Below are positions 54,407-63,279 of a stretch of 64,000 nt of DNA, piece by piece (positions within the stretch are counted from its first letter, which is position 1; every line of letters starts with the position of its first letter). The position numbers and the translations under genes were made by a program. The notes under the pieces are model-generated. The model worked only from the letters and a program-made list of their open reading frames with translations. It searched no databases and had not been told where the DNA came from. The stretch is taken from IMG/VR virus record IMGVR_UViG_3300019742_000002, positions 1 to 64,000 of that record; one strand, written 5' to 3'. The DNA comes from a virus.

Positions 54407-54709
54407 CTATAAAAGTATTTCACTAATTACCCTACTATCAATATTATTATCTCTAAAAAAATCTATAGTAAACCTCTCTTCATCTAATATACTTTGTAAA
54501 CCCTCATCTCTTGTTTTATAAAGTTGAAATTCAAATACTGAATTAGACTTGTTATCTTGGTCTGGATTTGTATGGTAAAAATAATTTATTTGTATATCAT
54601 CCCCATCCGAGAGAATTTTAATTCCAATTACCTCTATTTCTATCACCTCACCTTTCTTAGATTCCACAAAACCTATATCACCTACATCATACTTAGTTTC
54701 TATTTTCAT
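54407..54709 (-). CDS. Hypothetical protein (100 aa)
   Basis: ATG at 54709 behind AAAAGGATAAAAG. Beta-rich start with a possible small barrel (YDVGDIGFVESKKGEVIEIE, IQINYFYHTNPDQDN) and a helical end. First gene after the divergent promoter at 54741-54775. Unknown. Confidence 0.6.
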   Translation of the reverse strand: MKIETKYDVGDIGFVESKKGEVIEIEVIGIKILSDGDDIQINYFYHTNPDQDNKSNSVFEFQLYKTRDEGLQSILDEERFTIDFFRDNNIDSRVISEILL

Positions 54710-54740
54710 CTTTTATCCTTTTTTATTTTTAATATTTCTA

Positions 54741-54775
54741 ATTATATACTAACTAAGCTTAAAGTTTTATAAATA
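54741..54775. promoter_or_regulatory. Divergent early (-) and late (+) promoter pair
   Basis: Minus strand TTTAAGCTTAGTTAGTATATAAT serves the early operon 53856-54709. Plus strand TATAAATA at 54768-54775 serves the tail-fibre module. Confidence 0.6.
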
Positions 54776-54795
54776 AATATAAAAAGGAGTATAAA

Positions 54796-55044
54796 ATGGC
54801 AAATACAGCTTATGAAGAATATCCTAAATCAAATTCTTGGGTAAAAGTAGATTATATAACAACAGGGTTTCAGGCTAAAAATCCAAGAGGTTTTGAATAT
54901 GGTATAAAAACTGTTGATTCATTACCCTTAGACACCGATGAGATTTTTACTTGTGTATATTTAGAAACTGTTACATACGCAACAGGTAATTTTCTATATG
55001 TTAGAAATAAAGAACAAAATATTAATATTACAGTGAGGGTTTAA
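54796..55044 (+). CDS. Small late protein of the tail-fibre module (82 aa)
   Basis: ATG at 54796 behind AAAAAGGAGTATAAA. Beta-rich, no Cys (SNSWVKVDYITTGFQAKNPR, NFLYVRNKEQNINITVRV). Two bases separate it from the fibre gene, so it is probably a fibre-linked baseplate attachment or connector protein. Family unknown. Confidence 0.55.
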   Translation: MANTAYEEYPKSNSWVKVDYITTGFQAKNPRGFEYGIKTVDSLPLDTDEIFTCVYLETVTYATGNFLYVRNKEQNINITVRV

Positions 55045-55046
55045 TT

Positions 55047-58000
55047 ATGAGTACAGATTGGGACGGAATAGGTGGAGGAGGTACGACTACTCCTGTTGTG
55101 GATAACTTAACATCCACCAGTACAACAGATGCACTTTCAGCTAATCAGGGAAGGGAACTAAAGGTTTTAGTAGATGGTATAATAACAGGTATAAGAATAA
55201 TAGATAATTGGAATGCTACTACAAATACTCCTGATATTTCCATAGTAACTCAATCAGGAGATGCCTATATAGTAAATATAGCAGGTTCTACTGATATTGG
55301 AGGAATAACCGATTGGAAAATAAATGATATTGCTTTAAAAACTGATTCGGGTTGGCTTAAAATAGACAATACAGAAGATGTCACTATACTTAAAGATGCT
55401 GATATTGGCGTAAATGTACAAGCTTATGATGTAGATATAGTTTCGGATTCAAATTATATACACACTGATAATAACTATACTACAACCGAAAAAACCAAAT
55501 TAAGTAATATAGAAGAAAATGCCAAAGATGACCAAAATGCAAGTGAAATTCCTACTACTAATATAATAGGTACTCCTACAATAGCAAATGATGTCAAACA
55601 ACAATTAGACTATGTTAATACAAGTGGTATTATTGAAGGTTGTGACTTAACCGATAATGGAGATGGTACAATTTCTACCTCTGATGGACATGCTTTTCTT
55701 AGACCTACTAGTGGAGATGATTTATCTCCTTTAATATTAGTCCAAGGTACAGGTACAACTAATATCACTTTAATTGATGGTGAAACAAATTATGTCTATT
55801 TAGACTATAATGGCGGAAGTCCTATTTGTAAATCAACTACAATTCAAAGTGATATAGATTGTCAATCAAAATGTTTAGCTTATATTATTTATAGAAATGG
55901 TACTAAACTTCATGTAATAGATGATAGACAACATGGATTAGATGCTAGTAGGAAATCAAGAAAAGTTATGAGAAGTCTATCAAGATTTATTCATCAAGGT
56001 GATGGTTCTATTTTAGGAGAAGTTGGTAATCTCGGATTGAGTTTAACATCAGGTAGTTTTTTCTATACAGTCACAGAAATACCTCATCCTGCTTTTGATA
56101 CAAGTATAGTTGGTACAGCTAATGAAAATACTTTTGTACTTCATTATAGAGATGGATTAGGTGGATTCATTGATGTAGAAGGTGTTAAAGTAATAGATTC
56201 AACTGTTTATGATAATGGATCGGGGATTCCTACAAGTATCTCAAATAATAAATATGGTGTATCATGGGTATATATATTGAATGATACTCCTAGTGAACTT
56301 CATGTTGTGATGGGTCAAGATGAGTATGGAAGTCAATCAGAAGCTGAAAATGCTTCGTTACCAAGTACATTACCTAATATATTGGTTGGATTAGGTGCTT
56401 TAGTTGGATTTGTAGTTTATCAAGAGGGTAGTATTAATTTTGATAATATATTAAGTGCTTTAGGTAGAACTTTTAGCTCATCTTCTCCGACTGAACATGA
56501 CGGATTAAGTGGATTAAATGTAGGTGATTATCAACATTTAACAGTTGATGAAAAAACTTATATAACTTCTAATATAGAAGATTTGTTACAAATTAATTTA
56601 GATACTAATGAACCAACAGGTTTTATTAGAGAACAAAAACAAACTTTAGGAGTAATAGAATTTAGTCCAGACGGAACTAAAATAATATCCAAAAAAGGAG
56701 ACGAAACCATTTCTATCAGAACAGATGGATTATTTTATGACGGTTCTATAGCTACAGCTAGAGAATTTGCTATTAGTCCTTTATCTGTTGTAGATGGTGG
56801 AGACGATACATTTTCTATCTACATTGAAGGTATAAAATACATTAAAACAAGTACTGAAAAAATTACCTTATTAGATACTAGTGGATTAAAATTTGTATAC
56901 TTTGATAGAGTAACAAAAACACTTTCTGTTGGTTCTACATTTAGTTTTGATTATTTTGAAGATTCTCCTATTGTTTCTACATTTTATTGGAATACTAATA
57001 CACAAAAATTAGTAAATTTTGGAGATGAAAGACATGGTATAACCATGGACGGATTTACTCATAGATACCTACATTTTACCCAAGGTACTAAATACATATC
57101 AGGAATGGAGATTCAAGGAATGTCAAACGGTTCTCCTACATTTACACAAGTTACATCAGGGTTAGCTTATGATGAGGATGTAGATATGTATCCTTTACAA
57201 CAATCAACTCTACCATTTCTTCATAGAGCTGGTACAAGTTGGACTGTTGAAACTGATAATAACAGTATCGCATATTTGGTTGGTGGAGTTACACAATTTA
57301 ACTGTGATACAAATTATGTAAATTATGGTGTATCAGGTGTTGATTATATTCCATCAAACTCTTATGAATTAAGAGATGTTACTGGTAATGATAGAATGAT
57401 TATGTTCTTTATACTAACTAATAATATTGAATTCCCTTATGTTAAAATATTGGGTCAAAAAACTTATGCTAGTTCTACAACTGCTAGAGCTGATGTTGAG
57501 AAAGCAATTGAAGAGCTGAAACTAGATGGACTTCCTACACCAGAATTTATGCCAATTGGAGCTGTGATAGTAGATAGTTCAGGAAATCTTGATGATATTA
57601 CTTCTGATGAGATATTTGTAGATTTAAGAAAATATATAGCAGGTGGAGTTGGTTCTATATCAGGAGTTGCTAGTATTCATAATGATACAACTGGCAGAGA
57701 TTCGGCAGACGCTCATCCTATAAGTGCTATTACAAATTTACAAACAGAATTAGACAGTAAGGCTAATATAGTAGGTGGTAACAATTTTACTGGGGCAAAT
57801 AAGGTTATCCCAGTTGCTACCAATACAATGGCATTAGACTTTGCTATTAACACAAACTTTAGAGTAGATACACTTACTGCTACAACAATTACAGCTTTAA
57901 ATGTAACTGGAGCAAATGGTTTAAGTGGCAGGATAGAAATAGGAAGTATGGCAACACCAGCTGATACTATTACTGGATGGAGTACAGAATACAATACTGG

Positions 58001-58091
58001 TGGATTAGGTACTCTGTCATCTACAGGTTTTACGGTTATCGCTTATGTTGTACGAGATGGTATGATTTATCTATACCAAGTAGGTGTATGA
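55047..58091 (+). CDS. Tail fibre protein (1014 aa)
   Basis: ATG at 55047 behind GGGTTTAATT. The N-terminus has GGGTTTPVVDNLTSTSTTDA and LSANQGRELKVLVDG, the recurring phage fibre motif. The middle alternates beta-rich segments with Gly/Ser/Thr, including HLTVDEKTYITSNIEDLL typical of fibre repeats. The C-terminal about 120 residues form a distal domain ending in YVVRDGMIYLYQVGV. Long fibrous trimer that contacts the host surface. G+C is visibly higher than in neighbouring genes in parts, as is usual for exchanged fibre genes. Confidence 0.75.
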   Translation: MSTDWDGIGGGGTTTPVVDNLTSTSTTDALSANQGRELKVLVDGIITGIRIIDNWNATTNTPDISIVTQSGDAYIVNIAGSTDIGGITDWKINDIALKTDSGWLKIDNTEDVTILKDADIGVNVQAYDVDIVSDSNYIHTDNNYTTTEKTKLSNIEENAKDDQNASEIPTTNIIGTPTIANDVKQQLDYVNTSGIIEGCDLTDNGDGTISTSDGHAFLRPTSGDDLSPLILVQGTGTTNITLIDGETNYVYLDYNGGSPICKSTTIQSDIDCQSKCLAYIIYRNGTKLHVIDDRQHGLDASRKSRKVMRSLSRFIHQGDGSILGEVGNLGLSLTSGSFFYTVTEIPHPAFDTSIVGTANENTFVLHYRDGLGGFIDVEGVKVIDSTVYDNGSGIPTSISNNKYGVSWVYILNDTPSELHVVMGQDEYGSQSEAENASLPSTLPNILVGLGALVGFVVYQEGSINFDNILSALGRTFSSSSPTEHDGLSGLNVGDYQHLTVDEKTYITSNIEDLLQINLDTNEPTGFIREQKQTLGVIEFSPDGTKIISKKGDETISIRTDGLFYDGSIATAREFAISPLSVVDGGDDTFSIYIEGIKYIKTSTEKITLLDTSGLKFVYFDRVTKTLSVGSTFSFDYFEDSPIVSTFYWNTNTQKLVNFGDERHGITMDGFTHRYLHFTQGTKYISGMEIQGMSNGSPTFTQVTSGLAYDEDVDMYPLQQSTLPFLHRAGTSWTVETDNNSIAYLVGGVTQFNCDTNYVNYGVSGVDYIPSNSYELRDVTGNDRMIMFFILTNNIEFPYVKILGQKTYASSTTARADVEKAIEELKLDGLPTPEFMPIGAVIVDSSGNLDDITSDEIFVDLRKYIAGGVGSISGVASIHNDTTGRDSADAHPISAITNLQTELDSKANIVGGNNFTGANKVIPVATNTMALDFAINTNFRVDTLTATTITALNVTGANGLSGRIEIGSMATPADTITGWSTEYNTGGLGTLSSTGFTVIAYVVRDGMIYLYQVGV

Positions 58092-58678
58092 TGTTTGGAT
58101 ATTTATTAGGTGCTACTAATACTCAAAGTGAGATAATACCATACGCTAGATACTTATTGAAAAATGATGCAAATGACAGTATAGGGGATAAAGATGGGGC
58201 AATTGTAGGAGGTAACATAACTTTTGATGGTACACAGGCTACTTTTGATGGCAATTCGATAATTCAAACTCAATTAGCTCTAAATATTTATACATACTCT
58301 TTTAATTTTAAATTTACACTATTCTCAACATCTGGGTACACCTTTTTGACAGACTCAACAACCAGAGTAGTAATAGCTGTATATGAGAATAACCTTTTAT
58401 TATTCAATAATGGATTTATCACAATTGATACAAATGTAATAGACATTAATACTGAGTATAATATCGTAGCTGTATTTGATGGTGATCAATCTACTATCAA
58501 TTTGAATGGGACTACTTATATTAACACCATAATACCAACGCAACTTGCGTCTTTTTTTTTAATGGGTGGGGAAAAGAGCAACACTGCTGGTCTTGCTCTG
58601 GATGGAACTATGCGTAACTTTAATGTCTATGACAGAGCTTTAACTGAAAGTGAAATAAACATATTAGCAAATCAATAA
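58088..58678 (+). CDS. LamG-like (concanavalin-fold) fibre-tip adhesin (196 aa)
   Basis: Start at ATG 58088, overlapping the fibre stop; a second ATG at 58091 is equally possible. The open frame extends upstream inside the fibre gene but that is a shadow. The protein has the laminin-G/pentraxin pattern: YSFNFKFTLFSTSGYTFLTD, VAVFDGDQSTINLNGTTYIN, and the closing MRNFNVYDRALTESEINIL. Such domains bind sugars. It probably forms a tip or accessory receptor-binding protein. Coding DNA is clearly more G+C-rich than the phage average, which suggests recent acquisition. Confidence 0.65.
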   Translation: MMFGYLLGATNTQSEIIPYARYLLKNDANDSIGDKDGAIVGGNITFDGTQATFDGNSIIQTQLALNIYTYSFNFKFTLFSTSGYTFLTDSTTRVVIAVYENNLLLFNNGFITIDTNVIDINTEYNIVAVFDGDQSTINLNGTTYINTIIPTQLASFFLMGGEKSNTAGLALDGTMRNFNVYDRALTESEINILANQ

Positions 58679-58689
58679 AAGGAAAATAA

Positions 58690-59247
58690 ATGCAAGTATA
58701 TATATTAAGTACAAAGAAAATAGAGGATATTAAGATACATAAAAATATGTATTTAAATAAATTGAATGATGTAGAACTTAGAGATTTAGGAGTTCTTAGA
58801 GTAGTTATAGACCCTATCTGTAATACTAATTTTTATGATATTGAGCAGGTTGGAGTACAAGATGGTAATATTTGGAGAGTTGGTTGTGTATCTACCCCTA
58901 AAAGCATTGAAGATATTAAGATATATCTTAATGATATAGTTAATAGGGTTGCAAGAGATAAGATTAACGCAATCACTTCAAAATATACTCCAGCAGAGAT
59001 GGCAGTTTGGTACACGCTAGAAGCTGAAGCTCTGAATGATGATAGTACAGGAATACTAGGAGCTGAGGCACTTATAGCAGGTATCCCATTTGAAGATTAT
59101 AGAGATAATATTTTAGCTAAAGCAACAAGTTTTAAGGATTTCAAGACTCAGGTCTGTGGTACTAGAGCTAAGTTATCTCTACAGATAGAGGCACTCTCTA
59201 CACTAGAGGAGTGTATTGAGTTTGAGGTTACTGCTAAGAGTTGGTAA
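58690..59247 (+). CDS. Tail-fibre-associated protein, possible assembly chaperone (185 aa)
   Basis: ATG at 58690 behind AAAAGGAAAATAA, after the LamG gene. The second half reads RVARDKINAITSKYTPAEMA and VWYTLEAEALNDD, a layout found at the end of many fibre-assembly or fibre-cap proteins (R..KI..I...YT..EM..W..L..EA). N-terminal part is alpha/beta with IEDIKIHKNMYLNKLN. Higher G+C like its neighbour. Role inferred from position. Confidence 0.5.
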   Translation: MQVYILSTKKIEDIKIHKNMYLNKLNDVELRDLGVLRVVIDPICNTNFYDIEQVGVQDGNIWRVGCVSTPKSIEDIKIYLNDIVNRVARDKINAITSKYTPAEMAVWYTLEAEALNDDSTGILGAEALIAGIPFEDYRDNILAKATSFKDFKTQVCGTRAKLSLQIEALSTLEECIEFEVTAKSW

Positions 59248-59489
59248 TTGATAAGTGTAGTTCTTGTTTTTGGTGGTTTGATAGAATTTTATGGTTAGAT
59301 TGATGTAAATGTTGTAAAGAGCATGATAGGACACTACTCAAACAAACACATAACTAGGTACAAAGCTGATGTTTTGTTGTTCAAGTAATGTTTGTAGAGT
59401 TAGACTAGGTTGGATTGTATATTCTAAGTTTAAGAGTGTACAATTCCTAAAAATAAAAGATTAAAATATACCAAAGCTAATTAATAAAT
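59248..59489. other. Gene-free junction after the fibre module
   Basis: No frame, repeat or terminator with a clear stem was found. The G+C content drops from about 40% near 59250 to the phage average by 59450, so the right border of a horizontally acquired fibre block may lie here. Confidence 0.4.
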
Positions 59490-59957
59490 CTATATATAAC
59501 TCTCAATAGTAAAATTATCATAAACTAATCCAATGTCTAGGGTGATTATTTCATCCTCTGATATTGAGTTAAATTCTAAATCACCTATAGATTCTATTCT
59601 AGCTGAATGATATGTAACTTTTAAAATATTATGCCCATTATCATCTTGTAAAACTATCCAAGCTTGACCTTCTAAATCAGAACCTAATCCCTTATCTTGC
59701 TCTCTCATTACAAAAATAGTGCTCATTATACTTTGCCAAGTTTCTAATTTCTCATCAACTATTATATTTACATTCAAAGCATTAAAAACCAAAGTATCAC
59801 CCGTTAAAAAACCCTCAACAGAACTTTTACTAGTTTTAATATGACTAAAAGCAACACCCGGTAAATTTACTTGTTGAATGTTATAAAGTACATTATCTGT
59901 AAATAGAGTTGTTCCAAAATAATAATTAGAATTATGAGTAAAGTTTTTGTTTGACAT
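59490..59957 (-). CDS. gp19-like tail tube family protein (155 aa)
   Basis: ATG at 59957 behind AAGAGGTATTT, with a late box at 59982-59975 and an early-type promoter further up. YYFGTTLFTDNVLYNIQQVN, LPGVAFSHIKTSKSSVEGFL, TGDTLVFNALNVNIIVDEKL and TWQSIMSTI follow the beta-sandwich layout of T4-type tube or baseplate tube-initiator proteins (gp19/gp54 family). T4 gp19 is 163 aa. It is alone on the minus strand among + genes. Whether it is the tube subunit itself or a paralogue cannot be said. Confidence 0.55.
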   Translation of the reverse strand: MSNKNFTHNSNYYFGTTLFTDNVLYNIQQVNLPGVAFSHIKTSKSSVEGFLTGDTLVFNALNVNIIVDEKLETWQSIMSTIFVMREQDKGLGSDLEGQAWIVLQDDNGHNILKVTYHSARIESIGDLEFNSISEDEIITLDIGLVYDNFTIESYI

Positions 59958-59974
59958 AAATACCTCTTTGATAA

Positions 59975-59986
59975 TATTTATAAATA
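59975..59986. promoter_or_regulatory. Palindromic late promoter TATTTATAAATA
   Basis: The minus-strand TATAAATA (59982-59975) serves 59490-59957. An additional minus-strand TTTTAAGTTTATTTTGGTAT box (60015-59996) is of the early type. Confidence 0.55.
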
Positions 59987-60041
59987 GTTATATAATACCA
60001 AAATAAACTTAAAATAACCTTAATTTTAAATAAAATTACAC

Positions 60042-60047
60042 TATAAT
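60042..60047 (+). promoter_or_regulatory. Early promoter of the late-sigma gene
   Basis: TATAAT at 60042-60047, preceded by TTTTAAATAAAATTACAC and followed by AACATAAAGGAG. Early or middle expression is expected for a gp55-type factor. Confidence 0.5.
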
Positions 60048-60070
60048 TAATAAAACATAAAGGAGAATGA

Positions 60071-61366
60071 TTGAGTGAAATACCTAAAAAAACCAAAAAA
60101 TCTATAAGACAATATGTACAAGAGGATGAGATTAAATTTTATATATACCTTTTTAAATATTCCCAACAATTAAAAAATATTGAAGAAATGACTAAAGAAG
60201 AAATATTAGAAAAACATAAAAAGGCCGTTCAAGCTAGATTGAAAAGAATTAAATCGAGTATTCTAAGGAAATATGAAAATTTTTTAAATGTCATTGAGGC
60301 TGGTGATAATGATTTAACTGATGAGTTTGTCTTATCAAGGTTTAATAAATTAGATAGAGATAATAAAGAAATATATACTGATTCTTTAGAGGGTATTTTT
60401 ATATATAATAAAAATAAAGAGTATGTTAAATGTTGGGAAGCACCTATAGATAGAGATTTAATTATAAAAGAATTTAATGAGAAGAGGAATAATTATATAG
60501 AATTTCTTGAAAATACGGACAATAAAAGATTTAAAAATGAGTTAGATTATGTAAAAAATATTAAAATATCTTCTAATACATCTAAGGAAAAATTTGGTAA
60601 AATTATAATGATTATGGTACATAACTTATTAAAAATGCCTAGTTTTAGTTCGTATACAGATAATTGGAGTTCTGATTTTTATTCAAATGCTGTAGAGAAA
60701 ATATTATTATATACTCATAATTATGATGAAAATATACTATCTTCTATATCAGGTCAAAAAAGTAAAGCCTTTGCATATATAACACAAGTTTGTACCAATG
60801 CTTTTAGGAATATTATAAATACAAGAAAAGAAGATGAGGAGTGTCTTAGAGATACTATTTCATTGAGTACATTTCACACCGATGGTGTATTAATAGATTC
60901 TACCAACAAAAGTACATATATTAATGAACATAACTCAATAAAAATTAGACTAAAAACTAAAGACATTCTTATAGAGATTAAAGATTATATTGATAAAATT
61001 AGAGAAACTAATTCTATAAACTTTGCTAATATATCTATAAAAACTGAGTTAAAATATTTAAAAGAGGATATAGATGAGGTTGATAAAAATAGTGACTATT
61101 ATGATTATATAGAACAACTAGAAAATAAAATAAATCATTCTAAGTTGATAGAAGATTTAAGTAACAACGAAGACGAAATTGAAGGTGTTACATTTATAAA
61201 AGATTCTAGTATTAGTTTAACTGAGGATATTTTAAACGAAATAGAGGCTTATAAAGGTTCTCTATATGTATCAATAATAAATTATAAAGAACCTATAGAA
61301 ATTGAAAAAGAGGAAATTATAGAAAAAATAGTTAAGAAAAAGGTGGATTTTACAGATGAGTTCTAA
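60071..61366 (+). CDS. 55: Late-promoter sigma factor gp55-like
   Basis: 431 aa, much longer than T4 gp55 (185). Residues about 177-265 match it: NLLKMPSFSSYTDNWSSDFY, NAVEKILLYTHNYDEN and KAFAYITQVCTNAFRNIINT, the core-polymerase and TATAAATA-recognition region. The N-terminal 170 residues (basic helices) and the last 160 are extra. It should direct host RNA polymerase to the late boxes listed here. Start is TTG at 60071, 5 bases after AAAGGAG. The gp47-like gene overlaps its end by 11 bases. Confidence 0.75.
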   Translation: MSEIPKKTKKSIRQYVQEDEIKFYIYLFKYSQQLKNIEEMTKEEILEKHKKAVQARLKRIKSSILRKYENFLNVIEAGDNDLTDEFVLSRFNKLDRDNKEIYTDSLEGIFIYNKNKEYVKCWEAPIDRDLIIKEFNEKRNNYIEFLENTDNKRFKNELDYVKNIKISSNTSKEKFGKIIMIMVHNLLKMPSFSSYTDNWSSDFYSNAVEKILLYTHNYDENILSSISGQKSKAFAYITQVCTNAFRNIINTRKEDEECLRDTISLSTFHTDGVLIDSTNKSTYINEHNSIKIRLKTKDILIEIKDYIDKIRETNSINFANISIKTELKYLKEDIDEVDKNSDYYDYIEQLENKINHSKLIEDLSNNEDEIEGVTFIKDSSISLTEDILNEIEAYKGSLYVSIINYKEPIEIEKEEIIEKIVKKKVDFTDEF

Positions 61367-62459
61367 AGTTATTATATTAGGAGATACTCATTTTGGTATC
61401 AAGAAGTTTTCGTTAGAATTTCTTGATAATCAACTAGAACTTTTTAATTCTCAAATATTTCCATATATGCAAGAGAATAATATAAAAGAAATATATCAAT
61501 TAGGAGACCTTTTTGATAATAGAACAACAGCTGAAGTTGGTTGGCTAGAGAGTGTTAAATCTAAATTCTTTGAGACTCTAAAAGAAAAAGATATAGTTCT
61601 ATATACTCTATTAGGAAATCACGATATTTATTTCAGAGAGTCAAGAGAAATATCTTTAATCGAAACATTTTCTGAACTATACCCTAATAATTTTAAGATA
61701 TTTAAAGAGAGAACTTCAATAAATCTTTTGGGTAGAGAAACATATATAGTGCCTTGGATTACTAAAAATGAATCTCTTGAATATAATGAAATAAAAGATA
61801 AAGAAATCATTTTAGGTCATTTTGAAATTAGAGATTTTAGTATGGTTAAAGGTCATGTGGATAAATCGTCAAAACTAACTAAAAACTTTTTTAAAACTGA
61901 TACTAAAGTAGATAGAGTGTTTTCGGGTCATTATCATCTAAAAAATACAGATTCTGATATAAAATATTTAGGTACACCTTTTCAACTAACTTTTGCTGAC
62001 CATAAAGAAGAAAAGGGTTTTTATGTATGGGATGGTTGGAATTTAGAATTTATAGAGAATACTTGCACTAAAAGATTTATAGAAATTCATTATAATGATT
62101 CAAATTTAGATGGTAATGTTGAGGTTATAGGATTAGCTAAAGAAAGTTTATATTATACCAAAGACGAGTTTAAGGATACTTTAGAGAGTTTAGAAAAACA
62201 CGATTGTAAATTTATAGTAAAAGAATCTAAAAATAGAGATTTTGACGATATTATATTTAACATAAAAGAATCTAAAATAAAAGTATCAATATCTAATCAA
62301 CAAGAAGTTAAAGAGCTTATAGGTGATGTAACAAATATTGATGAAAGTGTTCTCAAAGATACTAGAAAATTTATATTAGATAAAGTGAAAGATAGTGATG
62401 AAAATTTAGTTCCTACTTTATTGGAAATTTTTAGTGATTTGGATTCAATTACAAGCTAA
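61356..62459 (+). CDS. 47: Recombination nuclease gp47 (SbcD/Mre11-like)
   Basis: 367 aa; T4 gp47 is 339. Metallophosphoesterase motifs in order: IILGDTHFGIKKF, YQLGDLFDNRTT, TLLGNHDIYFRES, ILGHFEIRDF, VFSGHYHLKN. With gp46 it forms the nuclease-ATPase that trims DNA ends for recombination-driven replication. In T4 gene 46 follows directly; here the next 800 bases are non-coding repeats, so gp46 must be elsewhere. ATG at 61356 inside the end of the gp55-like gene, behind AAGGTGG. Confidence 0.8.
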   Translation: MSSKVIILGDTHFGIKKFSLEFLDNQLELFNSQIFPYMQENNIKEIYQLGDLFDNRTTAEVGWLESVKSKFFETLKEKDIVLYTLLGNHDIYFRESREISLIETFSELYPNNFKIFKERTSINLLGRETYIVPWITKNESLEYNEIKDKEIILGHFEIRDFSMVKGHVDKSSKLTKNFFKTDTKVDRVFSGHYHLKNTDSDIKYLGTPFQLTFADHKEEKGFYVWDGWNLEFIENTCTKRFIEIHYNDSNLDGNVEVIGLAKESLYYTKDEFKDTLESLEKHDCKFIVKESKNRDFDDIIFNIKESKIKVSISNQQEVKELIGDVTNIDESVLKDTRKFILDKVKDSDENLVPTLLEIFSDLDSITS

Positions 62460-62486
62460 TTTTTAATATTTTAAACAAGTATTAGC

Positions 62487-62593
62487 TATAATATAGACAA
62501 TTAAAAAAGATTAACTAAAGTGTTTATTAGTTTTTCTTATTAATTTATTTTTTTAAAATATGAAAGCAAATTTAAGATAGCTCTATCTTTTTT
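62487..62593 (+). ncRNA. Candidate small RNA with own promoter and terminator
   Basis: TATAAT at 62487-62492 follows TTTAAACAAGTATTAGC. About 80 bases later AAGATAG, CT, CTATCTT, then a T run (62574-62593) is an intrinsic terminator. Between them there is no convincing reading frame. The promoter and the sequence AACTAAAGTGTTTATTA are repeated, inverted, at 1-80. Unit inferred from signals. Confidence 0.45.
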
Positions 62594-62615
62594 CATATTT
62601 AAAACTTTTTATATA

Positions 62616-62657
62616 AAATACCTCCGTTTAATTCCCTTTTTTACATTTCATCTATAA
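62616..62657. repeat. 42-bp inverted repeat, left arm
   Basis: AAATACCTCCGTTTAATTCC and the following bases are the reverse complement of 63238-63279 with two mismatches. The arms bracket repeat copies E and F, making a nested palindromic region of about 660 bp. The minus-strand reading of this arm includes an AACGGAGGT ribosome-site-like sequence. Confidence 0.75.
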
Positions 62658-62743
62658 GTTTTAATTCATTAATATATAACTATAAAAAGATACTCTTCAA
62701 TTAAACATAATAAATAATATCTATAGTTTACAGTTGCTCAAAA

Positions 62744-62884
62744 GAGTATCTACGATTAAATATATTAATTTATAACTTTTAAAATTTTTTATTCTTTTCT
62801 TTATTATAAGAGTTTTTATTTACAAATTTCACTTTTTATAAGTTTTTATTATATTTAAACTATTATATTCAATCGTAGATACTC
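62744..62884 (-). repeat. Dispersed about 130-bp repeat, copy E
   Basis: Both ends are near-perfect terminal inverted repeats (GAGTATCTACGATTAAATATA and TATATTCAATCGTAGATACTC). Minus-strand orientation. The second TTATAATAA box is altered to TTATAAAAAG. The nearby spacer 62885-63060 holds no gene. Confidence 0.7.
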
Positions 62885-63060
62885 TTTATAAATTTCATAT
62901 AGTAATTCACTTTATCTACTATAGTCAATCAAAACAATACTTCAATATAAACTATGTACTATTTAATCATCCATAAACTACCTTTAAACCACTTTAAATA
63001 ATATATCCTATACCTTACTATTAAAATCAATTAATAAAGCCTTAAAATACCCAATAAAAT

Positions 63061-63190
63061 CATCTATGATTAAAACTATAATAAAAACTTATAATAATCA
63101 AAATTTGTAAATAAAAACTCTTATAATAAAGAAAAAGAATTAAAAATTTTAAAAGCTATAAATTAATATATTCAATCGTAGATACTTTTT
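63061..63190 (+). repeat. Dispersed about 130-bp repeat, copy F
   Basis: Starts CATCTATGATTAAAAC, carries both TTATAATAA boxes, ends TTCAATCGTAGATACTTTTT. Inverted relative to copy E; their spacer matches that between copies A and B in inverted orientation. Confidence 0.75.
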
Positions 63191-63237
63191 TATTTTAAAT
63201 GATTAAGTAATTATATACTATAGATATTAAATGATGA

Positions 63238-63279
63238 TTATAGATGAAATGTGAAAAAAGGAATTAAACGGAGGTATTT
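63238..63279. repeat. 42-bp inverted repeat, right arm
   Basis: Reverse complement of 62616-62657 with two mismatches. Its right end touches the stop of 63280-63837. Confidence 0.75.

Noticed and set aside
57977-58087. N-terminal extension of the LamG gene
   Set aside because: The open frame continues upstream, but only inside the tail fibre gene in another frame. The ATG at 58088 overlapping the fibre stop is the natural start.
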